Counted from the stretch's first letter, positions 24,371-33,875 are shown. The stretch: DNA of 64,000 bases from Bradyrhizobium commune (GCF_015624505.1 NZ_CP061379.1:4092001-4156000), one strand, 5' to 3'. Translations and numbers: made by a program. Notes: generated from the letters alone by a model not told the origin.

Positions 24371-25969
24371 GTGGCCAGGAAGAGTTTCCGCTTCGTCTCG
24401 CTTCTTCTGGCGTCGCTGTCGCTCCCCTTCGCAACGCCGCTGGCCGCCGACGAATTCCGCAGCCCCTCACTCACAGCCCTGCGCATCGATTGGCGCGCAG
24501 CGCTCGACCAGCTTCGCACCGAGATCAATAGCCGCCCGCAGGTCGCCGGCGATTTCATCTTCGTGCCGCGCCGCTCGGTGCCGCGCTACGATGCGCGCGC
24601 CACGCCGGCGCTGGTACAGCTCAACGCAGTTTCCTCGCAATTCTTCACCGGCATTGCCCGAAGCGCGGTGCCCGTGCTGCTGCCATTCGACGCCGCGGCC
24701 TATCTCGACGCGCAGCGGAGCGGCGCACCGTCCAGCCTGTCACTGTCGCGCTACCAGGCCGATTTCAATCCGGTCGACATGTTCGATGCCGGTCCCGCCG
24801 GCTACAGCGCGAGCTTTTCGCTTGAGCCCGGCGCCGGCGACGGCATGCCGTCACGTACCTTCGCAAGGCCGGTCGAGGTGCAGATCACAGGCTCGGCGCT
24901 GGTCTACGACATCGCCGATCCCGCCGGCGGCAAGGGCGAGCCGGTCAAGCCGCTCGCAGCCATCTATCCGGATCTGCGCAAATTCATTCGCGAAGGCTAC
25001 GTGCGCTACGCCTTCTCCCGTTTCGGCGTCGCCTATGTCGTCTCCATCCAGTGCCTGGACAGCGTCGCAAAGCCGCGCCGGCTTGCCTGCAAGGAGGCCT
25101 ATCCTGTCGCCGAGCGCTTCCTGAAGGCGCTACGCATCGCCGGCGGCCATCGCATGCGGCCGTTGATGGAGATCGCCTCCGACGTGATTGATCGTCCCGC
25201 CGCACGCTCGGCGGATTTCAGCTACCGGCCGAGCGGTGACATCATCCCGAACACCGGGTACCGCAAGCAGGGCGGCCATCCCGACGTGATGGCCTATGCG
25301 CAGATCCGCTTTCCGCTGGAAAAGGTGCCCGCCTTCGTGCGCTCGCAATCCTACGCCAAGCGCGACAATGAACGTCCGACCGCTTATCCCTGGCGCGATA
25401 ATTTCTGCGAGTCCCGCAGCTTTGAAGTCTGGCAATGCAGCGGCGGCTACGGCCACCAGGGTGAGGACATCCGCGCCGCCGACTGCCCGCCGCCGGGCGA
25501 GGCGCGCGAACCCTGCGACCCCAAGCAGCGCAGCGTCGTTGCCGTGCGCGACGCCATAGTGATCCGTGGCTCCAAGGACCAGGCCGCGACGCTCGAGGTC
25601 AACAGCCGCACCGAGCACATCCGCTTCCGCTACATGCATATGAACCCGCAAGCCATGAACGCCGACGGTTTGCTCAACGGCCGCCTCGTCGCCGAGGGCG
25701 AGAAGATTGGCATGGTCTCCAACTATCTCGACCATCCCGCCGGCACATCCATGCACCTGCATTTCGACGTCCAGGTGTTCACCCGCGACGGGTGGATCTG
25801 GGTCAGCCCCTACACCACGCTGGTCTCGGCCTATGAACGCCTGATCCGGGCCCGCGGCCGCGAGACCGGCCCCGAGGTCGCGGGCGCCGCGCAGCCGGTC
25901 GCCCACGCGCTGCCTGAGGATGTGGTCAAGCCCGACCTCCGCGAGGGATCGAGCAGCGAGGAGAACTGA
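24371..25969 (+). CDS. Secreted M23-family metallopeptidase-like protein
   Basis: Taken from GTG 24371 (GGGGGG-rich site upstream), giving a 532-residue precursor with signal peptide (FRFVSLLLASLSLPFATPLAA). A GTG at 24350 is the alternative start. The N-terminal ~330 residues have no family I recognise. The C-terminal part contains GHQGEDIRA and, about 100 residues later, MHLHFDVQV, the Hx(n)D and HxH zinc elements of LytM/M23 peptidases. It is predicted to act on peptidoglycan in the periplasm. The gene follows efp by 39 bases on the same strand. An ordered catalytic site looks intact, but the first metal His sits in an unusual context rich in cysteines. Confidence 0.75.
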   Translation: MARKSFRFVSLLLASLSLPFATPLAADEFRSPSLTALRIDWRAALDQLRTEINSRPQVAGDFIFVPRRSVPRYDARATPALVQLNAVSSQFFTGIARSAVPVLLPFDAAAYLDAQRSGAPSSLSLSRYQADFNPVDMFDAGPAGYSASFSLEPGAGDGMPSRTFARPVEVQITGSALVYDIADPAGGKGEPVKPLAAIYPDLRKFIREGYVRYAFSRFGVAYVVSIQCLDSVAKPRRLACKEAYPVAERFLKALRIAGGHRMRPLMEIASDVIDRPAARSADFSYRPSGDIIPNTGYRKQGGHPDVMAYAQIRFPLEKVPAFVRSQSYAKRDNERPTAYPWRDNFCESRSFEVWQCSGGYGHQGEDIRAADCPPPGEAREPCDPKQRSVVAVRDAIVIRGSKDQAATLEVNSRTEHIRFRYMHMNPQAMNADGLLNGRLVAEGEKIGMVSNYLDHPAGTSMHLHFDVQVFTRDGWIWVSPYTTLVSAYERLIRARGRETGPEVAGAAQPVAHALPEDVVKPDLREGSSSEEN

Positions 25970-26134
25970 GGCTGCTCAGGCCTCACCTGGCGATGCACGT
26001 CGATGACAATCCCATGACGGGCTCCCCGCCGCGCGAGGCCCGATCGGGTCGCTCCAGACTTTCCCTACGACCTATCCCTCTCTGGCCCCAGAATTGCTTG
26101 GCTCTCGGCAGGCAAACAGGATGAAGGGAAGCAT

Positions 26135-27043
26135 ATGCGTTGTCTCACCACGGTAGCCGTTCTGGCCGTTGCGTTCGCCGTGCCGGCTCATGCGGATGAA
26201 TTGACCGGGACGTTGAAGAAGATCAAGGAGACCGGTGCGATCACGCTCGGGGTGCGCGACAGTTCAGTGCCCTTCAGCTATATCGACGAGAAGCAGAAGA
26301 CCGTCGGCTACGCCATCGACATCTGCATGAAGATCGTCGAGGAGATCAAGGCCGAGCTCAAGATGGACAAGCTCGAGGTCAATGAGAACCTCGTCACCTC
26401 GTCCAACCGCATTCCGCTGATGGCCAACGGCACGGTCGATCTCGAATGCGGCTCGACGACCAACAACGCCGAACGCCAGAAGCAGGTGTGGTTCACCAAC
26501 ACCCATTTCCTCACGGCCAGCCGCTTTGTATCCAAGAAGGCGCTGAAACTTGATCAGGTCGACGACCTCAAGGGCAAGGCCGTCGTCTCGGTCTCGGGCA
26601 CGACCAACATCACCCAGCTCAACAAGGCCAATGCTGCTCACTCGCTCGGCATCAACGTGATGAATGCCAAGGACGTCCCAGAGGCGTTCCTGATGGTCGA
26701 GACCGACCGGGCTGTGGCATTCGTCATGGACGACATCCAGCTTGCCTCGATGATCGCCTCCTCCAAGGATCCGTCGCTCTACGCGATCAGCACTGGCGCA
26801 TTTTCCGATCCGGAGCCCTATGGCATCATGCTGCGCAAGGACGACGCGCCATTCAAGGCTGTGGTCGATCGGGCGACCGCAAAGCTCTACAAGAGCCCGG
26901 AGATCGAGAAGATCTACAACAAATGGTTCATGGAGCCAGTGCCGCCGCGCGGGCTGAACTTCCGCGTGCCGATGCCGGCCGCGCTGAAGAAGTCGTTCGA
27001 GCATCCGTCGGACAATCCTGATCCTGCGTCTTACGGGGGCTGA
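26135..27043 (+). CDS. Amino-acid ABC transporter substrate-binding protein (GltI-like)
   Basis: The 302-residue precursor has a signal peptide (MRCLTTVAVLAVAFAVPAHA). The mature protein matches family 3 solute-binding proteins of the glutamate/aspartate type: ITLGVRDSSVPFSYID, VGYAIDICMKIV, NRIPLMANGTVDLECGSTTNN and EPYGIMLRKDD. It would deliver an acidic amino acid to an inner-membrane permease. No permease or ATPase gene lies next to it, so it is an orphan binding protein that must partner with a transporter encoded elsewhere. Confidence 0.9.
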   Translation: MRCLTTVAVLAVAFAVPAHADELTGTLKKIKETGAITLGVRDSSVPFSYIDEKQKTVGYAIDICMKIVEEIKAELKMDKLEVNENLVTSSNRIPLMANGTVDLECGSTTNNAERQKQVWFTNTHFLTASRFVSKKALKLDQVDDLKGKAVVSVSGTTNITQLNKANAAHSLGINVMNAKDVPEAFLMVETDRAVAFVMDDIQLASMIASSKDPSLYAISTGAFSDPEPYGIMLRKDDAPFKAVVDRATAKLYKSPEIEKIYNKWFMEPVPPRGLNFRVPMPAALKKSFEHPSDNPDPASYGG

Positions 27044-27155
27044 GGACAGCCCGTAGCCCCGGACCAGCAACGCGACATCCGGGATTCCAACGACAACCGT
27101 CCCCGGGTGTTCGTTCGCTCACCCGGGCGCGTACTCGAACTGGAGGAAACGCCTG

Positions 27156-27239
27156 GTGACGGGACTGGACGGCAGGGCCGAAGCCACTATCCGCCGCTGG
27201 CTCGCCGACGTTGCGATCGATCTCCAGGACGAGGCCTAG
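27156..27239 (+). CDS. Possible very small protein (27 aa)
   Basis: A GTG at 27156 preceded by GGAGGA with an 8-base spacer opens a short frame ending at TAG 27237. The predicted peptide starts MTGLDGRAEATIRRWL and is acidic at the end. The good ribosome site is the only positive evidence, and the frame overlaps nothing. I cannot assign a function. Confidence 0.28.
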   Translation: MTGLDGRAEATIRRWLADVAIDLQDEA

Positions 27240-27421
27240 TCGCCTCCTCCGTCGCCGCCATCGCCCCCGTCGCCATCCCCGAAGTCGCCGAAAAAGCCGA
27301 AGTCGCCGTCACCCTGGATGCCGCGGCCGAAGTTCTCCGCGATGATCATCATGATCACGACCAGCAGTCCTGCACCGAACGGCCAGGGATTGGCGCTGAT
27401 AATGTGGAACAGCTCTCGCAT
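27236..27421 (-). CDS. Small single-pass membrane protein with Gly/Asp-rich tail
   Basis: A 61-residue frame starting at ATG 27421. One hydrophobic helix (WPFGAGLLVVIMMIIAENF) is followed by a tail made almost only of Gly, Asp and Phe (FGFFGDFGDGDGGDGGDG). The tail may be acidic and flexible. Low complexity makes homology judgement difficult, but the start and helix look real. Confidence 0.5.
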   Translation of the reverse strand: MRELFHIISANPWPFGAGLLVVIMMIIAENFGRGIQGDGDFGFFGDFGDGDGGDGGDGGGD

Positions 27422-27503
27422 GCGCGTAGTCTGCGCTTGGAGGAACGAACCGACCGTAAAGCCGTCGCATCAAATTCAGGATTGTTGCTGTGCAAGCGAC
27501 GCG

Positions 27504-27755
27504 CTAGTCGCCCTTCAATACTTTCTTAACCTCGCCGGCAGGCCAGCTCTCCCCCGCTGCAATCACCCGCACGCGGGTTCGGTCTGCGGCGTTGACCAGC
27601 ACGTGCGAACTCACCCGGTCGCCGCTCGGCTCCAGGTGCAAATCCGTCTCGGGTTTCCAGCTCAGTGTCGCCGCGAGATCGCCTGGAAAAATCTGCCAGT
27701 GCGATCCGTCGTCCAGCTCGACGATATGGCTTTCCGCATGTGCGCGTATCTTCAT
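27504..27755 (-). CDS. Small cytoplasmic protein of unknown function
   Basis: An 83-residue protein from ATG 27755 (GGGGTGG upstream on the minus strand) rather than the upstream in-frame start at 27779. The sequence HIVELDDGSHWQIFPGDLAATLSWKPETDL suggests a small beta-barrel. No signal peptide or membrane segment. Family not recognised. Confidence 0.6.
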   Translation of the reverse strand: MKIRAHAESHIVELDDGSHWQIFPGDLAATLSWKPETDLHLEPSGDRVSSHVLVNAADRTRVRVIAAGESWPAGEVKKVLKGD

Positions 27756-27781
27756 TCCACCCCAAAGTCTTCGAAGCAAGC

Positions 27782-27807
27782 GGGCCCCGGCGGTTCGGCC
27801 GGGGCCC
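27782..27807. terminator. GC hairpin between two leftward genes
   Basis: GGGCCCCGGC and GCCGGGGCCC form a 10-bp perfect stem with a 6-base loop, just downstream of the stop of the gene at 27815-28075 (minus strand). No T-run follows, so termination is probable rather than certain. Confidence 0.45.
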
Positions 27808-27814
27808 TGTGCCG

Positions 27815-28075
27815 TCAGTCGTTGTCGTGATGGATCACGGTCTTGCTGCGATTGCCGTATTCATCTTCCTTCTTGATCACCGTGGTGCGGTCGGCGGGCG
27901 CACGCTCCTTGATCACCGTGGTACGATCACGATCGCGATCGCGGTCGCGATATTCGTGGGACTCGCCGACCGTCACGCCGGCGCCGACCGGACCGACGTG
28001 AACACCAACCTCGTCCGCGAACGCAGGGGCCGCGATGGCCGTGACCATGGCGGCGGCAAACAGAACTTTCCGCAT
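27815..28075 (-). CDS. Small secreted protein with duplicated DRTTVIK motif
   Basis: The 86-residue precursor starts at ATG 28075 with GAGGAGG upstream and has a signal peptide (MRKVLFAAAMVTAIAAPAFA). The mature part is valine/glycine-rich at first (VGVHVGPVGAGVTVG), then highly charged with an RDRDRDRD run and two copies of DRTTVIK about 15 residues apart. Such short, charged secreted proteins are common in Bradyrhizobium and uncharacterised. The charged repeats suggest an extended periplasmic protein. Confidence 0.65.
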   Translation of the reverse strand: MRKVLFAAAMVTAIAAPAFADEVGVHVGPVGAGVTVGESHEYRDRDRDRDRTTVIKERAPADRTTVIKKEDEYGNRSKTVIHHDND

Positions 28076-28209
28076 GTTGTCCTCCTCAATTGTGTGCGGA
28101 GGGAATGCGGGAGTGCGACACTTAGTTCCTGGGAACGCAGGGGTGATGGACTGTTCCCCTGTTCCAGGAACCGACTCACAGGGGCCGCGTTTCCCGCTAC
28201 AATGCGTCG

Positions 28210-29439
28210 ATGAAACCAGCTGATTCCTCGGCCCGTTACACCCGCCGCGCCCTGCTCCGGTCGGCGCTTGGCGCAGCGACCCTGCTGGCATATCCAGCGC
28301 GCGTTCTCGCCTCGCCTCCGGGCTTCGACGAATGGCGTGAGGGTTTTCGCGCACGCGCCATGGCCAAGGGCATTTCGGCGGCGACCTGGCAGCGCGCGAT
28401 GGCGCGGGTCGAGCCGGACATGAGCGTATTCAAGGAAATCCGCAACCAGCCGGAATTCCACGAGCAGGTCTGGCAATACATCAACCGCCGGGTCTCCGAC
28501 TGGCGCATCATCAACGGCAAGATCGCGCTGAAGAACAACGAGGCGCTGTTCGCGCGCATCGAGCGCGATTTCGGCGTCGAGCGCGGCACGCTGCTGGCGC
28601 TGTGGGGCGTGGAGTCCGCTTACGGCGATCCCCTGGTGCAGCAGAACCACATGACGCCAGTGTTTCCCTCGCTCGCCGCGCTCGCCTGGAACGAGCCGCG
28701 CCGCAAGGCCTATTGGGAAGCCGAGCTGATCAATGCGCTGCGCATCGTCGACAAGGGCTGGAGCACGCCCGAGCAGATGCAGGGATCCTGGGCCGGCGCG
28801 ATGGGACATTCGCAATGGATGCCGGAGGTCTGGCTCAATGTCGGCATCGACTATGACGGCGACGGCAAGGTCTCGCCGTTCGGCAAGCCCGACGACGCGC
28901 TGGGGTCGACCGCAAAATATCTCGTCAATCGCGGCAAATGGCATCGCGGCGAGCATTGGGGCTATGAGGTGCGCAGCCCCGGCGAGATGAGCGGGAGCCG
29001 CAGCTACGCCGCCTGGCAATCGGCCGGCGTCACCCGCGCCGACGGCCAGCCGTTTCCGCAACCGAACGCATCCGCGCAGATGTGGACGCCGGTTGCAGGC
29101 GGACCAACATTTCTCCTGGGACCGAATTTCTACGCGGTGAAGAGCTACAATCCCTCGATGAATTATGCGCTGGCGATCTGCCATCTCGGCGATCGCTGCC
29201 TTGGTGCGCCGCCCTTCATCCAGCCGTTCCCGGGCTCCGAGCGCGCGCTGACACTCGCCGAGGTGCAGGAGATGCAGACGCGTCTGACCAAGGCCGGTTT
29301 CGACACCGGCGGCACCGACGGCCGCGTCGGCAACGACACGATGAAGGCGATCAAGGATTTTCAGCAGCGCGCCGGGATCACGCCTGCGGACGGCTATGGC
29401 GGCCTGAAGGTGCTGGCAAAGCTGCGGCAGAGGTCGTAG
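28210..29439 (+). CDS. Lytic murein transglycosylase (MltB-like) with C-terminal peptidoglycan-binding domain
   Basis: The 409-residue protein has an N-terminal signal that may use the Tat pathway (YTRRALLRSALGAATLL). Residues about 40-330 form an MltB-type transglycosylase: the catalytic Glu is in LLALWGVESAYG, followed by GSWAGAMGHSQWMP and DYDGDGK. Residues about 345-405 form a PG_binding_1 domain (LTLAEVQEMQTRLTKAGFDTGGTDGRVGNDT). It cleaves the glycan strand of peptidoglycan to give 1,6-anhydro ends. It is a single gene with divergent neighbours. Confidence 0.92.
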   Translation: MKPADSSARYTRRALLRSALGAATLLAYPARVLASPPGFDEWREGFRARAMAKGISAATWQRAMARVEPDMSVFKEIRNQPEFHEQVWQYINRRVSDWRIINGKIALKNNEALFARIERDFGVERGTLLALWGVESAYGDPLVQQNHMTPVFPSLAALAWNEPRRKAYWEAELINALRIVDKGWSTPEQMQGSWAGAMGHSQWMPEVWLNVGIDYDGDGKVSPFGKPDDALGSTAKYLVNRGKWHRGEHWGYEVRSPGEMSGSRSYAAWQSAGVTRADGQPFPQPNASAQMWTPVAGGPTFLLGPNFYAVKSYNPSMNYALAICHLGDRCLGAPPFIQPFPGSERALTLAEVQEMQTRLTKAGFDTGGTDGRVGNDTMKAIKDFQQRAGITPADGYGGLKVLAKLRQRS

Positions 29440-29947
29440 CTCGGGCCGCCCTTCTGCAAAAATTGAAAAACAACCCCATGCACAGTAGAAACGCGACGGC
29501 TGGCCGGCACGAGCCCCGCTCCGTCAAACCATTGCCGCGTCGAGCAAATCAGAAGCAAACAGGCAAGCACCGCAGCGTCTGCGGCGCGGGGTGGTCGTCG
29601 CGGCCAGACGTGCCGTCAGCCGGGCGCGCTTCAAGGCCTGCACGAATTTCGAATTTTACGAATAGCATTTGATTCGTCGGGCAAAACAGTGGCACTATGG
29701 CATGCTGGCTATCCGAAAGCGGCGACAGCCAATCGCGGCGCGCGGAAGCCCTGCTGATATCCAACCTCCGGGCAAGTGCGGTAGGCAACTGCACTGTCAC
29801 GGGAATTGCCGTGTCTCACTTCAGGGGCGCAGTCCAGTGCATTTAACTGCTGCAACACGTCATCCCCTCTGCATCAATCCGCTAAACCGGCCTTCGCTCT
29901 CCGAGCTACGGCGGACAAGTCGCTCCATCCGGGCTACGCGGCCCTCG
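29440..29947. other. Intergenic stretch without a gene; contains a repeat
   Basis: About 500 bp between two convergent genes. No frame is protein-like. It contains the long copy of a repeat family (29459-29695) described separately. The remainder (29700-29947) shows nothing I can name. Confidence 0.6.
29459..29695 (+). repeat. Intergenic repeat, long copy
   Basis: It begins AATTGAAAAACAACCCCATG with CACAGTAG and ends TTTGATTCGTCGGGCAAAA with CAGTGGCA. The same two ends, only ~100 bp apart in total, occur at 34976-35080. In both cases the repeat begins just over 20 bases after the stop codon of a rightward gene. The long copy has about 130 extra bases in its middle. Confidence 0.65.
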
Positions 29948-30739
29948 CTAATGCCTGTACTGCGGCTCTTCGGCATCGAGCTGGCGGCGGATCGCGGCGA
30001 GATGGAGTCGGGCGGATTCGGAATCGCCTTCGCGCATCTGCCTGTAGGTTTCGGCCGCGATGGCCGGATCGACCGGCAGGACTTTTCGTCCCGTCGACAT
30101 CGCCAGCACCTGCACCTCGGCGGCACGCTCGAGGTAATAGAGATCGTCCCAGGCTTCCGCAATCGTCGGCGCCAGCACCATCACGCCGTGATGCTTCATG
30201 AAGACGATGTCGGCATCGCCGACGGCCGACGCAATGCGGGCGCCTTCGCGATTGTCCAGCGCAAGGCCGTTGTAGTCGCGGTCGACCACGGTGCGGCCGT
30301 AGAATTTCAGCGCGGTCTGGCCGGCCCAGATCAGGGGCTCGCCCTCGGTCATCGACAGCGCTGTGGCGTACGGCATATGGGTGTGGAAGGCGACCTTGGC
30401 GCGCGGCAGGCGCTTGTGCATCTCGGCATGGATGTAGAACGCGGTCGCCTCGGGCACGCCCTCGCCGTCGAGCACGTTGCCGTGGAAGTCGCAGATCAGC
30501 AGCTTCGAGGCGGTCAATTCGCGGAAGGCGTAGCCATAGGGGTTGACGAGGAAGAGATCGTCATGGCCCGGCACCACGGCGGAGAAATGGTTGCAGATGC
30601 CCTCCTCAAAGCCATTGCGCGCGGCCATGCGGAAGCAGGCGGCGAGATCCTCGCGCGCGGTGCGGATCGCGTCGGTGGCGAGGTCCGGCCGGTTCGAGCG
30701 GAACGGCGTCGGCGATGAAGACTGAAGGCTGTGCGCCAT
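29948..30739 (-). CDS. Class II aldolase/adducin-family protein
   Basis: A 263-residue protein. The zinc-binding and catalytic elements of class II (fuculose-phosphate-like) aldolases are present: ICNHFSAVVPG, the HTHMPYATALS pair of histidines and MKHHGVMVLAPT with the third histidine group. In rhizobial genomes such stand-alone proteins act in sugar or aromatic catabolism, but many have no known substrate. It lies about 100 bp downstream of an SDR gene on the same strand, and the two may form a short catabolic operon. Confidence 0.85.
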   Translation of the reverse strand: MAHSLQSSSPTPFRSNRPDLATDAIRTAREDLAACFRMAARNGFEEGICNHFSAVVPGHDDLFLVNPYGYAFRELTASKLLICDFHGNVLDGEGVPEATAFYIHAEMHKRLPRAKVAFHTHMPYATALSMTEGEPLIWAGQTALKFYGRTVVDRDYNGLALDNREGARIASAVGDADIVFMKHHGVMVLAPTIAEAWDDLYYLERAAEVQVLAMSTGRKVLPVDPAIAAETYRQMREGDSESARLHLAAIRRQLDAEEPQYRH

Positions 30740-30835
30740 GGCGACGGAGACCTCTTTCGGGCAGGAGACATCGGCGTTCTACAGGGCCGACGCCGCTGCG
30801 TCAGCCCCTGCTGCCGCCACCCTGCCCTGCGCGTC

Positions 30836-31645
30836 TCACGCCCGCCGCGGCACCCCGCCTGCGTTCATGCCGCCGTCGATGACGAGCTCGCTGCCGGTGA
30901 CGTAACGCGAGGCATCTGACGCCAGATACAGCACGCCGGAGGCAATCTCCGAGGCCTGGCCGGCGCGGGCGAGCGGGGTCGCGACCCTGGCGCGCTCCTC
31001 CGGATCGATCGGCGCGTTGCCCTGATTGCCGGTCGCGCCCGTCGGAATCTTGCCCCAAATCGGCGTATCGATGATGCCGGGATGGACGGAGTTGACGCGG
31101 ATGCCGTCGCCGGCCGCCGCACATTCCATCGCGATCGATTTCGCAAACAGCCGCACGCCGCCCTTGGTCGCCGAATAGGCCGAGAGCCCAGGCGCGCCGC
31201 GCAGGCCCGCCAGCGAGGACATCATGACGATCGAGCCGCCGCCGGTCTTGCGCATCAGCGGCAGACAATGCTTGACCGAGAGAAACACGCCGTCGAGATT
31301 GATCGCGTTCTGCTTGCGCCAGTCGCCGAGCGTCATGTCGGTGATCGAGGGCACGGCAATGCCGATGCCGGCATTCGAGACCATGATATCGAGCCGGCCG
31401 TAGCGCTTCGCAACGTCGGCCACGACCTCGATCCAGCGCTCCTCGCTGGTGACGTCCTGCTCCAGGAAGATCGCGTTGCCGCCGGCTTTCGTGACTCGCT
31501 TGGCGAGCTCGGGTCCGCGCAGCTCGTCGATGTCCGAGATGACGACGGTCGCGCCTTCGCGCGCGAACAGCTCGACGATCGCTTCCCCAATGCCCGACGC
31601 GCCGCCCGTCACCAGCGCGACCTTGCCCTCAACCTGCCCTGTCAT
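30836..31645 (-). CDS. SDR-family oxidoreductase
   Basis: A 269-residue classical short-chain dehydrogenase. The NAD(P) site is TGGASGIG near residue 14, followed by D-I-D after the second strand (favouring NAD), then VSNAG and the catalytic Ser...YSATKGG. The C-terminal VTGSELVIDGGMNAGG is typical. The substrate is unknown. It is upstream of the class II aldolase gene on the same strand, compatible with a joint role in the breakdown of a sugar or small acid. Start ATG 31645. Confidence 0.9.
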   Translation of the reverse strand: MTGQVEGKVALVTGGASGIGEAIVELFAREGATVVISDIDELRGPELAKRVTKAGGNAIFLEQDVTSEERWIEVVADVAKRYGRLDIMVSNAGIGIAVPSITDMTLGDWRKQNAINLDGVFLSVKHCLPLMRKTGGGSIVMMSSLAGLRGAPGLSAYSATKGGVRLFAKSIAMECAAAGDGIRVNSVHPGIIDTPIWGKIPTGATGNQGNAPIDPEERARVATPLARAGQASEIASGVLYLASDASRYVTGSELVIDGGMNAGGVPRRA

Positions 31646-31703
31646 GTTTACTCCCTTTCTTTTTGTTGTTTGACGTTTGTTGTTCGAAGCCGTCTATTTT
31701 TGC

Positions 31704-31748
31704 GCATGATCTTGTCGGAAAACCGCTTCGCACTTTTCCGGATCATGC
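31704..31748. repeat. Palindromic repeat GCATGATC...GATCATGC, copy 1
   Basis: A ~45-bp element: GCATGATCTTGTCGGAAAA, CCGCTTCGCACTTTTCCGGATCATGC. The ends are inverted repeats. Three related copies are in this window (40272, 45247 and 47271). It lies between recJ and the SDR gene, a few bases after the recJ stop. Confidence 0.8.
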
Positions 31749-31749
31749 G

Positions 31750-33591
31750 TCACCTAATCACGGATGGCCCCTGGTCCGGTAGCGCCACGTCGATGACGCG
31801 AAACTGCACGCGCTCGGCGCCTTGATAGCGATCGACCGACAGCGAACCCGCAACATGCAATTGCTGGCCGCGGTTGGCGACAAGCACGTTGCCGAGCTTT
31901 TGGCCGACCGAACGGAATGCGATGGCGTTGACGATCGCGCCGTCGCCAGACTTGAAGCGTAGCCTTAAGTGCGCCTGCCCGACCTCGTCGGCAAAGATGA
32001 GCTGATGCGCCGGCAGCGCCAGCACGGCTTCGGGATTGCCGCTGCCGAAGGGGCCGGCGCGGTTGAGCGTGGTCGCGAGCTCAGGCGTCACGGCGCGCGC
32101 GGAGACCGCGCCGTCGATATAGAGCTCGTTGACATGGCGCGCCTCGGCGACGTCACGCGCCAGCGCGTTTTCGAGATAGGCGCGGAATTCCGCGAGCTTT
32201 TCCTTCCGCAGCGTCACGCCCGCGGCCATGGCGTGGCCGCCGCCTTTCAGCAAAATGCCATCAGTGACCGCCTGCCGCACCGCCTTGCCGAGATCGACGC
32301 CGGCGATCGAGCGGCCCGAGCCGGTGCCGATGCCGCCGGGCTCGAGCGCGATGGCAAAGGCCGGCCGCGAGAACTTCTCCTTGAGGCGGGAGGCGACGAG
32401 GCCGACCACGCCGGGATGCCAGCCTTCGGAGGCCGTGACGATGACGCCGAGCTTGTCCTCGAGCCCGATCGAGGCCAGCGCCTCGGCTTCAGCCTGCGCT
32501 TCGGCGGCCTGCTCGATGACGCGACGCTCGCTGTTGAGGCGGTCGAGCTCGGCGGCGATCCGCGCGGCCTCGACGCTGTCGCCTTCGAGCAGCAGCCGCA
32601 CGCCGAGATCGGCGCGGCCGATGCGGCCGCCGGCATTGACGCGCGGCCCGAGCATGAAGCCGAGATGCCAGGCCTCCGGCGGGCCGTTGAGCCGCGCCAC
32701 GTCCATCAGCGCGGTGTGGCCGACATGGTCGCGCCGCCGCATCGCGATCAGCCCCTTGGCAACGAAGGCGCGGTTCAGCCCGATCAACGGCGCGACGTCG
32801 GCGACAGTGCCGAGCGCGACATGATGCAGCATGCCGAGCAGATCGGGCTCGGGCATTTCGTTCGTCCAGAAGCCGCGCTGGCGCAGCTCGCGATTGACCG
32901 CGACCAGCGTCACCAGCACGAGACCGACGGCGGCGAGATGGCCGAGGCCGGAGAGATCGTCGAGCCGGTTCGGATTGACCAGCGCATCGACTTCCGGAAG
33001 CACTTCGCCGGCCTGGTGATGGTCGATCACGACCACGGACATGCCAAGCCGTTTGGCCTCGGCGAGCGGCTCGATGCTGGTGGTGCCGCAATCGACGGTG
33101 ACGAGCAGGGTGGCGCCCTTGGCGGCCAGAGCCCGGACCGCTTCGGTGTTGGGGCCATAGCCCTCAAAGATCCGGTCGGGAATGTGGATCAGCGGGTCGA
33201 GCCCGCAATGGCGCAGATGCCAGGCGAGCAGTGCCGCCGAGGTCGCGCCGTCGACGTCATAGTCGCCGAAAATCGCGACCTGCTCGCCCGTCACGGCGGC
33301 ATCCGCGATCCGCTTCGATGCCGCCTCCATCTCCGTCACGGTGAAGGGGTCGGGCAGCAATTTTCGGATGGTGGGATCGAGAAAGTCGGGAACCGCGTCG
33401 ATGTCGATGCCGCGACCGGCCAGCACACGCGCCAGCAGTTCCGGCAATTGGTGGCGCTGCACGATGGCAAGCGCCTTGGCCGCCCCGCGCCCGTCAAGCC
33501 GGTCGCGCCAGAGCTTGTCAGTCAGCGAACGCGCGACCCCCAGGAAGGCCTGGGGCGCTTCGACGGGTAACGCGGTGGCGGGCGGCGTCAT
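31750..33591 (-). CDS. recJ: Single-stranded-DNA-specific 5'-3' exonuclease RecJ
   Basis: A 613-residue protein from ATG 33591 (the frame continues to 33705 without a better start). The DHH phosphoesterase motifs are intact: DYDVDG at 110-115, DCGT, and DHH at 190-192. The later GGHAMAAG motif belongs to the DHHA1 domain, and the C-terminal OB-fold follows. RecJ degrades single-stranded DNA in recombination and mismatch repair. It is slightly longer at the N-terminus than the Escherichia coli enzyme. The next gene leftward is separated by a palindromic repeat. Confidence 0.95.
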   Translation of the reverse strand: MTPPATALPVEAPQAFLGVARSLTDKLWRDRLDGRGAAKALAIVQRHQLPELLARVLAGRGIDIDAVPDFLDPTIRKLLPDPFTVTEMEAASKRIADAAVTGEQVAIFGDYDVDGATSAALLAWHLRHCGLDPLIHIPDRIFEGYGPNTEAVRALAAKGATLLVTVDCGTTSIEPLAEAKRLGMSVVVIDHHQAGEVLPEVDALVNPNRLDDLSGLGHLAAVGLVLVTLVAVNRELRQRGFWTNEMPEPDLLGMLHHVALGTVADVAPLIGLNRAFVAKGLIAMRRRDHVGHTALMDVARLNGPPEAWHLGFMLGPRVNAGGRIGRADLGVRLLLEGDSVEAARIAAELDRLNSERRVIEQAAEAQAEAEALASIGLEDKLGVIVTASEGWHPGVVGLVASRLKEKFSRPAFAIALEPGGIGTGSGRSIAGVDLGKAVRQAVTDGILLKGGGHAMAAGVTLRKEKLAEFRAYLENALARDVAEARHVNELYIDGAVSARAVTPELATTLNRAGPFGSGNPEAVLALPAHQLIFADEVGQAHLRLRFKSGDGAIVNAIAFRSVGQKLGNVLVANRGQQLHVAGSLSVDRYQGAERVQFRVIDVALPDQGPSVIR

Positions 33592-33875
33592 GATGCGAGG
33601 CTGGCTGCTGGGAACACGAGGACCCGTACGATCACGGACACCCGTCACTTGTCTCGAAGGATTGGCCGGCAATCCCGCGGGATTTGCAACGGCCGGACCG
33701 CACAAAGCGGTGGATGGCTGCCTAACCGGCGGGAGTGACTATCATTTGGGCATTCCTCCGAACAGCAAATTAAGCAGGCGTTAGGTTGAATCCTAGAAAA
33801 AGACTCGTATTCGATCTGTCAGCGATTGTTCCGGGTTCACTACAGATCAGGCCTCATTGCCAAGGGAAGTCCCCG

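Noticed and set aside
31969..33570. 533-codon plus-strand frame opposite recJ
   Set aside because: Antisense shadow. RecJ DHH and DHHA1 motifs identify the minus strand as coding.
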